IMG/VR virus record: IMGVR_UViG_3300030118_002480
Coordinates: 1-52,095 of that record
Length of the DNA: 52,095 nucleotides
Source of the DNA: a virus
Strand: one strand, 5' to 3'
Below, piece after piece: positions 18,501 to 28,300 of this stretch. The notes beneath the pieces were generated by a model. The model did no database searches. It saw nothing but the letters and a program-made list of their open reading frames with translations, and was not told where the DNA came from. Made by a program: the position numbers and the translations under genes. The number at the start of each line of letters is the position of its first letter. The first letter of the stretch is position 1.

Positions 18501-19825
18501 TTAGATATGATGGTAGTTCTAATGCTGTGTTAAATTCTGTTAATGGAGCTGGAGATTTTACTATTTCTACTGTAGGTAATATACTTGGAACAGGCGTAAC
18601 TAATGAATTTACTTTAAAAAATGCAACAAGTGCAGGTGACCAATATGCGGTATTTGGAAATGGCAGTGAAGCTGTAACATTAACAAGTAAAAGCACGCAA
18701 GATATAAGATTAAATACTAACTCAGGAACTGATTCTGGCTTTCTTCATATAACAGATGGTGCAAATGGTTTAATTACTTTGCAACCAAATGGAACAGGGA
18801 CTTTATTGTTAGGTGTTAATGGAGGCGCTGTACAATTTGCAACTAATACATTTTTAGATTCTAACGGAAATCCATTGTTTGGAACAGCTGTAGCTTCAAG
18901 TGCTGTTAATAATGTAGAATTAGGTAACGCAGCTACAGGTAATGCTGTTACATTAAAAGCTACAGGAACAGATGCTAATGTACCACTTACAGTTTCTACT
19001 AAAGGAACAGGTAATATGATTTTAGAGGGCGGTGGAAATATTGAAGTAAATGCTGATGGCGGAAATATTACATTTAAAGATAATACTACAGAACTATTAA
19101 AAGTACAAGCCGAGGGTATCAGATTTCCAGACCAACATGGTATCCTTTTTAATGAAGATGATGTAGATAAAATTTATGGAGATGGCGATGACATAGTTAT
19201 TTCAAAAGACGATACTGATTTAATCTATATCAAGGATGATGAATTACAAACAGCATTGCCTTTAAAGGTAAAAGAATCAGCAGCAGCTGTATCAGATACT
19301 GCAGCATATGGTCAAATATGGATTAAAAATAACACTCCTAATGAACTTGCTTTTACAGATGATGCAGGTACAGATATTACTGGAATAGGTAAATATATGT
19401 ATGATATTCAATACGTTGGGTATTACTCTACATCAGCTGGTCCATCATACCTTCCAATAAATGGATATATATTTGAACAAACAAGTACGTCAGGAAGAAA
19501 TGAGTATATTGCTTTTGTAGCACCTTATAATGGGACATTAGAAAAAATTATGTGGAGAAGTGAAATTGCACAAGATGGAACATTTAGAAATTTAATTTGG
19601 GAATCTACAAATGGAACAGAGGTTCCAGGAACTATTCATGGCAGATGGGACCCAGTTGTTGATGTTGCAGATGATACTACTGTAGAATTTGATTATACTA
19701 CGACACCTACGAGTGGTACAAATGCTTTAACTAAAGGCAGAATATATGCTATTTCAATAGACCCAGTAACTGCTCCAAATGATACGAATGCTACAATAGT
19801 ATTTAAATGGGATATAACGTCATAA
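15533..19825 (+). CDS. Large repeat-containing tail fibre
   Basis: 1430 residues. Residues 191-242 contain four 13-residue repeats of the E(L/I)N(I/L)LDG type, a well-known shaft motif of phage tail fibres. Residues about 387-507 contain three repeats of about 40 residues of the type ETARNIGGVSFDGT...LPGVN, also fibre-specific. The middle has TGDVTGNVSGSSGS-type linkers. The last 120 residues lose the repeats (YNGTLEKIMWRSEI...) and probably form the receptor-binding head. No intramolecular chaperone motif recognised. It is the last gene before a gap with a candidate promoter. Confidence 0.85.
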   Translation: MAVEIGDVLGGIGSGYSYRLIKAKDINVTEADALTSLTDADIFIVDDNAAGTQASTNKITAANMKTYFQTNVLATTVTVSDSTSNTNFPVVFHDESNALLDDTGALRYNPSTGTLLVPNLSVSGTTTQVDTVTMNAQNAVVFEGATPDDHETTLSIVDPTADRTQYLINQSGYIPLLQASTTTAITSTPEELNILDGVTATASELNILDGVTATATEINILDGLTASTTEINLLDGTTTGTVVASKTVAVDSNKDITGFRNITLTGELDAVSLDISGNVDIDGTLEADAITVDGVALTTYISNTVVNASLLASTVGVYANNSTNETVYPVFSDVATGNVGLESDTGLTYNPSTGLLTATAFSGNVTGNVTGNVTGSSGSTTGNAVTATALETARNIGGVSFDGTANIDLPGVNTGGTQNTTGRANTASTLANSRQIGGVPFDGSQNITLPGVNAAGNQNTSGNAATATALETARNIGGASFDGTADIDLPGVNTAGNQNTSGTAAVATDVTLTSYSGSDAQCFPVFGLNGAGNQSLNTDFSLQWNASSNVLTAPYFVGDLTGDVTGNVSGSSGSCTGNAATATLASTVTITDNENTNEINAIVFTSSGALEGGDLGLESDGNLTYNPASGTLTATVFSGALLGNASTASSASTITGGIQSNITTCVNLATVGTIGTGVWEGTNIAIAHGGTGASNSDDWLNSRITTNADGTLNYDATSATAPNHDSLAGFEPNEHIDWTGASAGTIHATNYTNTTYSVMDTNNSYAAGLVPGGNETHNDTYLRKDGTWAAPPTGTTITNYITNDADDTMEGTLTIDKDYSGTTGAVIKGLVVDADQTGSLASSQILQVTGIEVDIENDSNSHAGSSSIINYGAKINLDTSIAGGNGGANYGLHVTTTGANTSSSYGLFINNIDGGDDIKLRSSANNADYSTISTTTNGATTILTKDGTGELAHLTLDIDGDIELNADGGDIIFKDDTAPLATINSDGLTIRYDGSSNAVLNSVNGAGDFTISTVGNILGTGVTNEFTLKNATSAGDQYAVFGNGSEAVTLTSKSTQDIRLNTNSGTDSGFLHITDGANGLITLQPNGTGTLLLGVNGGAVQFATNTFLDSNGNPLFGTAVASSAVNNVELGNAATGNAVTLKATGTDANVPLTVSTKGTGNMILEGGGNIEVNADGGNITFKDNTTELLKVQAEGIRFPDQHGILFNEDDVDKIYGDGDDIVISKDDTDLIYIKDDELQTALPLKVKESAAAVSDTAAYGQIWIKNNTPNELAFTDDAGTDITGIGKYMYDIQYVGYYSTSAGPSYLPINGYIFEQTSTSGRNEYIAFVAPYNGTLEKIMWRSEIAQDGTFRNLIWESTNGTEVPGTIHGRWDPVVDVADDTTVEFDYTTTPTSGTNALTKGRIYAISIDPVTAPNDTNATIVFKWDITS
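16103..16258 (+). repeat. Four 39-bp repeats in the tail fibre gene
   Basis: Four consecutive 13-codon units encoding ELNILDGVTATAS and variants. The units are diverged at DNA level, so slippage is not recent. They form part of the fibre shaft. Confidence 0.8.
16692..17054 (+). repeat. Three ~120-bp repeats in the tail fibre gene
   Basis: Three units of 39-41 codons: TALETARNIGGVSFDG..., TLANSRQIGGVPFDG... and TALETARNIGGASFDG..., each closing with LPGVN and an NT(T/S)G motif. Typical repeating fibre module. Confidence 0.8.
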
Positions 19826-19836
19826 TTTTTAATTGG

Positions 19837-19867
19837 TTTAATAAAGAGCAAAGTATTATATTATAAT
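19837..19867 (+). promoter_or_regulatory. Candidate sigma70-like promoter before ejection-protein operon
   Basis: A perfect TATAAT at 19862-19867 lies in the gap between the fibre gene and the gene at 19895. The -35 match is poor (TTTAAT at 19837 with a 19-bp spacer). The expected transcript would start only about 20 nt before the ATG. Confidence 0.3.
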
Positions 19868-19894
19868 GATATTTTCTAATTAAAAGGAAGATTT

Positions 19895-20566
19895 ATGAAT
19901 TTAGAGCAAATACAGAATTGGGCACAAAATGGTCCTATGGCTAATGATAAACAAAGTTTATTATTACCTGCACTAAGTGTAGGGGCATCTCTTGCTGGTG
20001 GTCTTATGGCTATGAGAAAAAACCCAAACCGACCTATTACGCCAGGAGAAGTTGCAGGAGATTTATCTAGAAGCCAAGGCGTAGTCAATCAAATGCAAGC
20101 TGGTTATGGACAAATGCAAAGCATGGGTCAAGGATTAATGGACCCTAATAGCGCTATTAACCAACAACAACAACAGATGATTAGAAATCAATCTGCTGAC
20201 CAACTAGCTATGCAACATATGTTAGCTAGAAGACAGGCAGCAGCTATGGGACAAGATTCTGGTATTACAGCAGCTCAAAATAGAGCGATGCAATCACGAA
20301 TGGCTCAAGGTGCTATGCAGCAAAGTCAACAAGCTTTTATGCAGAATAGAATGCAAGGAATGGGCGTTCTCGGGCAATCTCAAGGACTATTAGGAAATAT
20401 CGGTAGAATGCAAATGGGTCTTGATGAAAACATTGCACAAGCTAGATTAGCTGAAAGAAACTATGAACAGCAAGAGTTTGAAAGAAGAAACATGGCAATG
20501 TCTAGTATGTTGGGTGGTATAGGTTCTGGTTTAATGGGTGCTTACGCACAAGGGATACCTAAATAA
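19895..20566 (+). CDS. Internal virion/ejection protein, Gln/Met-rich
   Basis: 223 residues, extremely rich in Gln and Met in the middle (for example NQQQQQMIRNQSADQLAMQH), helical, with a Gly-rich hydrophobic segment near residues 26-42 and another near the C-terminus (MLGGIGSGLMGAYAQG). This is the usual appearance of podoviral ejection proteins (T7 gp14 or P22-like), which leave the capsid and insert into the host envelope during DNA entry. Good ribosome site (AAAGGAAG). It starts a run of four genes ending in the 2806-residue protein. Confidence 0.65.
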   Translation: MNLEQIQNWAQNGPMANDKQSLLLPALSVGASLAGGLMAMRKNPNRPITPGEVAGDLSRSQGVVNQMQAGYGQMQSMGQGLMDPNSAINQQQQQMIRNQSADQLAMQHMLARRQAAAMGQDSGITAAQNRAMQSRMAQGAMQQSQQAFMQNRMQGMGVLGQSQGLLGNIGRMQMGLDENIAQARLAERNYEQQEFERRNMAMSSMLGGIGSGLMGAYAQGIPK

Positions 20567-21399
20567 TGGCTTTACAATTTGATATGTCTAAAAACAATTG
20601 GCAACAAGATGTAATGTTGCAAGAACAAATGCGTACTCTTGGTGAAAATTTAGGTGATGCTGGTGCAGTAGTTGGGCAAAAACTATTTCCAGAAGGTGGT
20701 AAAAATTTATTAACTAAAGCATTAAATATTCCAGGGGCAATTGGAGCTACTGGACTTGCAATAAAAAAAGGAACTAAAGGATTGCAAGAAAAAATTAAAG
20801 ACACTCGTCAAAACATATCTACTGGAATTAAAAACACAGGTAGAAAAGTTAAACAAGCAGCAGATACAGCTGTAGATTTATTTATAGGCGACAAAGATAT
20901 GCTTGACCAGTTTGAAGGTTCTCAAGATAGTCCATTAGTAAAAGCTTTAAAGCAGAGAAAATTAAAAAGATTGCAAAAACAAGCTAGAAAAAAATCTTTA
21001 ATTCCATCAACAGAAATGTCTGATAAATATGTTACTGAAAGACCTCAAGATGTTGAATTTGGAGATGTTGATTTTGGGTTGCCAAGTGAAATGTATAGAA
21101 AACAAATTCCTATGCCTGGTCTTGAACCTCTTCCAGAGTTTGAAGCTCCTATTCCTAGACCTGCTAAAGAATTATACACTATACCAGCTGAAATAGAAGC
21201 TAAGAGAAAAAGAGATGTAAATAAAATGCCATTTAATCCTGGTGCTTTATATAGTAGTAAGGAAGCTGAAGCTAGGGGCGCATTAATGAATCAAATTTAT
21301 GGTCCATTGCAATCTTTGATAATGCAACAACCAAATAATCTTCCAAAAACAACGAGAACTGATGGTGCGATGGACATGAGAGTTAACAATCCATATTAG
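20566..21399 (+). CDS. Putative internal virion protein
   Basis: 277 residues. The N-terminal half is helical and basic (GIKNTGRKVKQAADTAVDLF, LKQRKLKRLQKQARKK); the C-terminal half is proline-rich and acidic (PMPGLEPLPEFEAPIPRPA), likely unstructured. No membrane span beyond a short Gly/Ala-rich patch. Start overlaps the previous stop (TAATGG). Assigned to the ejection module by context only. Confidence 0.5.
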   Translation: MALQFDMSKNNWQQDVMLQEQMRTLGENLGDAGAVVGQKLFPEGGKNLLTKALNIPGAIGATGLAIKKGTKGLQEKIKDTRQNISTGIKNTGRKVKQAADTAVDLFIGDKDMLDQFEGSQDSPLVKALKQRKLKRLQKQARKKSLIPSTEMSDKYVTERPQDVEFGDVDFGLPSEMYRKQIPMPGLEPLPEFEAPIPRPAKELYTIPAEIEAKRKRDVNKMPFNPGALYSSKEAEARGALMNQIYGPLQSLIMQQPNNLPKTTRTDGAMDMRVNNPY

Positions 21400-21407
21400 A
21401 GGAACAT

Positions 21408-22316
21408 ATGAAATTAAGTGAAGCTATAGCACAACGACAACAAAACGCAGAAAATCAATTCTTTACTAATCTGATGCAATTTGGCATGAACAATGACCCT
21501 GTATTTGATACTAGTGGCGATACACCTGTATACAAAGGCGATTCTATGCCGTTGCCATCAAAAACAGAAATTTGGAATCAGTATGTGCAAATTAAAGGCG
21601 GTAGACTATCGCCTCAAGATTTAGGATTATTTGAACAATACTACAATTCAGTAGTTGCAGCTAAAGAACAAAATACTTTAAAGGGATTACAAAATCTTGC
21701 TAATAGAGGCTATGAAGCAAAAGATATACGTAAGATAGTAAAGGACACTCCAGACTTATACAATAATTTATTAGACATGATTAGCGATGCAGAAGCTACA
21801 CAAACTCCTGAAGGATTACAACAAGCAGCTGCTATTAAATCATTTATACCATTAGATGAAGATGAAAGTTTACTTTCAAGAGCATCAGAATTTGTTTCAG
21901 AAAATCCTATTAAAACAGGATTTGGTGCTTATGGTGCTTTAAGAGGTGGGGAATATCTTTTATCTGGTAAATCAAAAGGTATTGGAAAAACATTAGGACT
22001 TGAAGATGTTAGTAAAAAGAAAACACCTAAGTCTAAAGCTAAAGCTAGAATAAAAAATATTAGAAAATTAACTCCTAAAGTAGGAACATCATTAATTGCT
22101 AGCGCTGTTGCGCCAAGTCTAGGTGAAGCAGTAGCAGGTGAAACAGGCAGAGAAGTAGGAGAATATGTTGGTGGTGGTTTAATGACTGCCGCAGGAGTAA
22201 GAGGATTATTAGGTTTGACATCTAAAGTTCCTCATCCTATAGCTAAAGGCCTTGGATATGGTGGATTAGCTGCTATGGGACTATACGACTTATATAATAC
22301 TGCAACAGAAGAATAA
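21408..22316 (+). CDS. Putative internal virion protein with membrane-active segments
   Basis: 302 residues. A helical first half (SEAIAQRQQNAENQFFTNLM) is followed by Gly/Ala-rich hydrophobic stretches: about 164-182 (TGFGAYGALRGGEYLLSG), 220-245 and 270-292 (GLGYGGLAAMGLYDLY). This resembles ejection proteins that form a channel in the cell envelope. Ribosome site GAGGAAC lies 4 nt before the ATG. No enzymatic motif seen. Confidence 0.5.
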   Translation: MKLSEAIAQRQQNAENQFFTNLMQFGMNNDPVFDTSGDTPVYKGDSMPLPSKTEIWNQYVQIKGGRLSPQDLGLFEQYYNSVVAAKEQNTLKGLQNLANRGYEAKDIRKIVKDTPDLYNNLLDMISDAEATQTPEGLQQAAAIKSFIPLDEDESLLSRASEFVSENPIKTGFGAYGALRGGEYLLSGKSKGIGKTLGLEDVSKKKTPKSKAKARIKNIRKLTPKVGTSLIASAVAPSLGEAVAGETGREVGEYVGGGLMTAAGVRGLLGLTSKVPHPIAKGLGYGGLAAMGLYDLYNTATEE

Positions 22317-22319
22317 TTT

Positions 22320-25300
22320 ATGGCTGAGTTCCAACCACGATTGGATGAGCGTACTGTAAGAACATTAATTGATTCTTATAAAAAGAATCCAGACGCTTAT
22401 GCAAACCTTAAAGACACAATACAGCAACACGCTGACTATCACAATATACCTTTCTATAGCGGTGAATTTAGTATATCTGATGCATTAACAGACCTTGGCT
22501 CAGGGTTTATAGAAGGTTTTACTACATTAAAAGTAGGCGACACTCCAGACAACGAATACGAAGCAATCTTTAAAAACCTAGGGCATTTAGCTGGTTTTGC
22601 GCCTGGTATTATAGGAGCGCCATTAGGTGCTGCTGCTAAAGTATCTGCTAAGTTAGGACTTAAAACTACATCTCTTATGACGGCAGCTAATACTGCTCGT
22701 TCATTAAATAACAAATCTGTTCCTATGGCTGTTGCTAATTTTGCAACTAAACAAACAAAAAAAATTGTTAAACCATTTCTAAATCAAGGTAGACTGGCTA
22801 AAAATGATGCAGTAAGGACTGCTAGTAATTTTATATTAGGTGAAAGAGCTAGACATATAGCTGAAGGTGCATTTCATTTAGGAGCAGCATCAGCAGCATC
22901 AGCTTGGCAAGGTGGTGTTGATGAAATGATGGCTGCATTTGTAGGTGGTGCACAAGCTGGTGGTGTATTTAGAAGCATAGGTAACTTTGTTAATACTGGA
23001 AGTGAAGCTGGCAATAAAGTAGCTAAGACATTAGCGGGTTCATTGTTTATGGGATTACCTGCTACTATGAGAGGTGCAACTACACCCGAACAAGTATATG
23101 AGTATGTTATGGGTGCTTGGTTTGGTGGACAAGAACGACCATGGACTGTAGCTAAAGCACAAAAGTTTTCACAAAAATATGAAAAAGATGCACAAAAACC
23201 TGGCAACGAAGCATTGGTTGAAATATATGACCCTGCTAGACATCCTGAGTTTAGTAAATTACCACCTGAAGTACAAAAAGAAGTAGTTACTCAGTTTAAT
23301 CAAACTAGAGGAACTGTAGAAGAACAGGTTCAACGAACAGCTGCTAATGAATTACAAAGACAATTAAATATAGAAACAGAAAAACTATTAGAGCAAGAAG
23401 GTGTGCCTAAAGTAGAAGTTAAAACTGAGCCTACTAAAATAGTAGAGAAAGAAAAAGAAGTATTTGAGACTGGTAGTACAGAAGAAAGTAACGTAGGCGT
23501 AGAACCCACTATAGACCCAAAAATAGGTAATAAAGCTCAGAACATAGTTAGATTTGATATGCCTGATTTCTTTAAAGGTAAAGAATTAACATCTCAACAA
23601 AGATTAGACCAGACAGCTGAGATAACAACTAAGATGTCTAATATATTAGACAAATACGTTAGAGGTCCCAAAACTAATGAGTCATCGGATGCATTTAAAG
23701 AAGTGCAAGAGATGTTACAAAAAGATTATAAATATCAAATTAACAATTCTAATAGAGACCCAGAAAGAGTATTGCGTACAGAAGGTGATATAAGGCAGTT
23801 TATTACTCGATATAAAAACGACAAGGTTACAGAAGTACTTACGACAGATGGTAGCAATATATACTTTTTAACACAACAGAACGCTAAGAATTTAGCAGGT
23901 AATAAAAAAGTATTAACAGAGCCATTAAAAATAGCTGACCAAATATGGAAGAAGTTAACTGGTAAAGATGAGCGTGCGCATACGTTTCTTGACCATATAG
24001 TTGTAGAGGGTGAAAATGGTCAACGTGAAATATCATTACAGAAGCTTAAGCAGATGGAGTACGCAGAGTACGGCGGTGCAAAAGATTACTATAATTTAGT
24101 AGGCAGCACTATAAAAGAAATGAATAAAAAAGGTTATAGTTATTTTGGTGGTAAGGGTACTGCAGATAGGCTATACTTTATGAAACACCATCCTAAAAGC
24201 AACACCGCTGGTAATATGCGAACTATTATATCTCAATTTAAAGCATCAGATATTCGTGCGCTTAGAAATGATTTTAAGAAAAAATATAATTTAACTCAAG
24301 CTGAGTTTGACAGGGGATTTGCATCTAATGTATTATGGCAGTTAGAAATGAATGGTTTAGAGTTTACACCTGCTAATATTAAAAAGATGCAAGGCGATGG
24401 GTTTTTAAAGAATGCAATAGCATTTAATAAAAGACTACCACTATTAATGACAGATGCATATTCTGCTGAAAAAGAGTTTTTTACTAACAAACAAAGCCCT
24501 GGGTACATAGCTGATTTAGTAGAGGGTAATTTTAGATACAATATTATACCTGATTTTGGTCAAAACTTATCTAAACGTTTACAAGATAAAATGAAAGAAG
24601 CAGCTAAGTTTTCAGACATAGAATCTACTAAAACAGAAGAACATCTTGATGGAGCTATCATAGCTAGAGACGATGTAGTAAAAGCCTTGAATTTAGAAAA
24701 AGGTACGCCTGAGTCTGGTACCAATAAATCATTAATAGTATCTCCTAATGCTGAACACGGTGCATTGCTTGGTAAATATGCAATACACCCAGCAGGACCT
24801 AAGTTATCAGCAGAAATGAAAGATGCTAATATACATATGAATATTATGGCATCTGCTGTTAAACAAAAAGGCACAAGAGAGTTTTATGAAGTATATGATT
24901 TAGACCCTACACATATCAAACAAGATTTAGGCATAAAGCAAAGTAAAAAGTTTATTGCACCGCAAAGTATCAAGAAACAAATGCTTACTAATTTAGTAGA
25001 AGCTATGGCGTTTCAAAAAGCATCTAAGGATGGTTTTACTGTTAAAGAAGCAGTTGATGGTATATTTAAAGATTTTATGGAACCACGTATTAAAGGTGAT
25101 GCAAAAGCTAATGAAGCATTAGATGCGTATTTAGAAAAACTTCCCACAGCATCAGATAAACAATTAGCTAAAGAACTAGATAAGTTAGACTTTGATGCTA
25201 TTGGGCTAGAACGTATAACAGATGCAATGAAACAACCTGGCAATCAATTGTTTTCTAAGGCATTTTATAACTATTTATTGTTAAATAGAAAATCTGCTAT

Positions 25301-28300
25301 AAGAGAAGAGTATGCTGAAGGTGTAATGACAGAAGCAGAATACGATGCAAATAATAGGGAAGTTGAGTATTATCATTCTGTTGCACAAAAGATGATATCA
25401 GCTGCACGTAAAGACGCTATTAGACGTGGTAAACCAGAGAATGAAGCTAACATATTTACGCATCCAGATATAAACAAATATAGAGATAAGATGATGTCTA
25501 GCTGGATAGTAAACTCTGTTACTAAACCAAAGGTTAAAAACTCTGCTGCAGCTATTATTAGACCATACGATGAAGGATTACAGAAAGATTTAGATGGCGT
25601 TAATCCTAGATTAAAAGAATTAAATACAAATTCTAAAATATTCTTCCTTGGAGATAAACATAAAAAGAAAATTGTTGAAACAGAGCTATATGGAGAGAAA
25701 ACACTCGAAGAGCTATATAACACGTACTTAAGTAAAAGTACTCCAGAATCGGCTAAAAAACGGCTAGAAGAGGTTTTTAGGACTGCAGTTATAAGAGTTC
25801 CAGCAGATTCTAACTCTGGTACACAGATACTGCAGTTTGCTGGATTTACTGGTAGAAATGACTATGGCATACTAATGCATGGGTTAAAAATGAGAGCGTT
25901 AGGTGGTGCTGACCTTGATATTGATTCTGCGTATATGTATTTTGGTGGTAAAGGTGGATTGAAAAAAGAATACAAAGATGTAATGGAAGCTCAAGAACAA
26001 GAGTTTTATGTTAAACAGAAAGATGGTAGATTTAAAATAGCTGATAACAAAGCTAAAGAGTTTGAGAAAAAGCTTATACAAGAATATAGCCCAAGAGAAG
26101 ACGCGTTATTTAAAAGTCAGGCTGGTATGTTTGCGCCTAATATGCGACATCAAGCATCAGAAGGTGCTGTAGAAGGTAGAGGACTTCTTGGTGGAGCTGC
26201 TGTTAATCCTAAAAACATTATGGCATCTGCATATCAAATGATACTTAATAAAGGTAAAGATGAATTTACTGTTAAGCATTTTGGTAAAGATGTAAAAGTA
26301 ACTCTTACCCCTAAAACTAAACCTCAAGAAATAGATTACGCAAATAAACTAATGCGTGCTACTGTTGGATTTGCATCTGATGCTATGGATTATGGTAAGC
26401 CTAAAGGTTATGAGAATTGGTATAAACAAGCATTAGAAGCTCACTTTACTGTTAAATCAAAAGTGCCATTAGCTAAGCTAAATGTTTCAGAGTTTAATAA
26501 AAATGGCGTTATTGGTATGCTAAGTAAAGCTAATAATGCATACTATGGCAAAGATTATACAAATCAACGTCAATATACTATGGAAGATAGAAAGAATCTT
26601 ACAGCAGAACTTATGGCTGAAGACCCAAAGAATATTACTACTATGACGCCTAAAATAGCTAGGTTATTGCATAATATAGATTACTCTGACCACGCATTAA
26701 ATAGGGTAAAATTTGATAGAATAACAGATTTATATAATAACTATAACAAAAGTGTAGCTGAGTATAGTTCTTTAAAAGGTATGTTAGGAAGAAGAACATT
26801 AAAAACACCTACTCCTACAGTAATTAATAAAGTGTATAAATACAATTTATTAAACCCTGATGCATTAGTTGCAGCTGCTAAAAACAAAGCTACCTTTTAC
26901 GATGTTATAAAAGGAACTAAGTTTGCTACATTTAAAAAGGCAAAAAATAAACTTTACACAGAACAAGAACGCATTGCTGTATTAGAACGATTAAAAGAAC
27001 AGGCTGGTGATTTTTCTGGTAGAGACATACAAACAATGGTTACTGTACAAGAACTTGTAAAAATTATAGATGTTGTAAAGAAAAGAGTTCCTGGTATTAC
27101 AAAAGCTGAAGTAAATGCAATGATAAAAGATGCGCATACTACAGTAGAAAAATTAAAAGCAGAATCATATTTAATGAGAGATGATAGGAATAGTTTAGAT
27201 GCTGAGCTTGATAGTGGAAGACAAAGAAAGTCTAAAGGCTCATCTATTAAAGACCAAAATGCTATTGATGCAGAAATAAGAAAATGGAAACGTAATAGAA
27301 CTGACATAGAAAAAAGATTGTTTGATACATTAATGTTAGGTTCATTGAATCGTGGTAATCCTGAAAGGTTAGCAGAACTAAACGCAATTAAACTAGAAAG
27401 ACCTTTAACTAATAAAGAACAAAGAGAATATAATACAGAGCTTACAAATACAGCAAGAACGTCATCATCTATGCTGGGATACAACAGCGAAGCTATGGAA
27501 ACTAATTCTATTGGAAAGTTTTTAGGTGAAATAAACAATACATACAACGAAGTATCTACTCATCGTGCACCAGAACAAATACGAAAAGAAGGAACTATAC
27601 TATTAGAAGAACCTACTAAAAAAGAAAGCATTGAAAAAGGATGGCCTGAGGAATCTGATGCTAAACTAACAGAAGTATTTACTACTGGATGGGAAGGCGT
27701 TAAAGAAGCTAAAGGCAAAACTAAATTAGATGCTGAGACTAAAGGGTATATTGATGACATTGTAATGGATTTAAAAACAGAAAACAATAAAGTAGTACAA
27801 AACATTGGGTTCATTGCACGTGAAGTTGTAGGCAAAGACATAAATATATTTAATAAACAAGATTGGATGGTACTTCGCAATTGGCTTAGAGACACTAAGA
27901 CTGGTACTTTTTGGCAACGATTAAAAGGTGAGGATATTAGCAAAGTATCACAGCGTACATACTTACAGTTTCCTGAAACGATTAATAAAGAATTAATGCG
28001 AGATGAAATAGTTCTGATGCAAAAGAAGGGTATATTTATGACAGCAGAAGGTATGAAGACTGGTAAGTCTATACTACCTACTCAGTACATGGACATTACT
28101 CAATATAGAATTAAAAGCGTGTTAGATGCAGCAGACGCAGCAAATGAACAGCTATCTTTAGAACGAGTAAAAGAATATACGTTTTTAGATGCTATACCTG
28201 AAGGCAGACAATTATGGGAAGTAGCTATGGTTAAACGAGAACTTCCTATGGCAGAAAAGATTTTAACAGATGTAAGTAAAAAAGATAAGCCTCTTGCTAT

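Noticed and set aside
26954-27547. 197-codon minus-strand frame inside the giant gene
   Set aside because: Hydrophobic Ser/Leu/Phe-rich translation is typical of antisense of Lys/Glu-rich helical coding sequence; no ribosome site or operon context.
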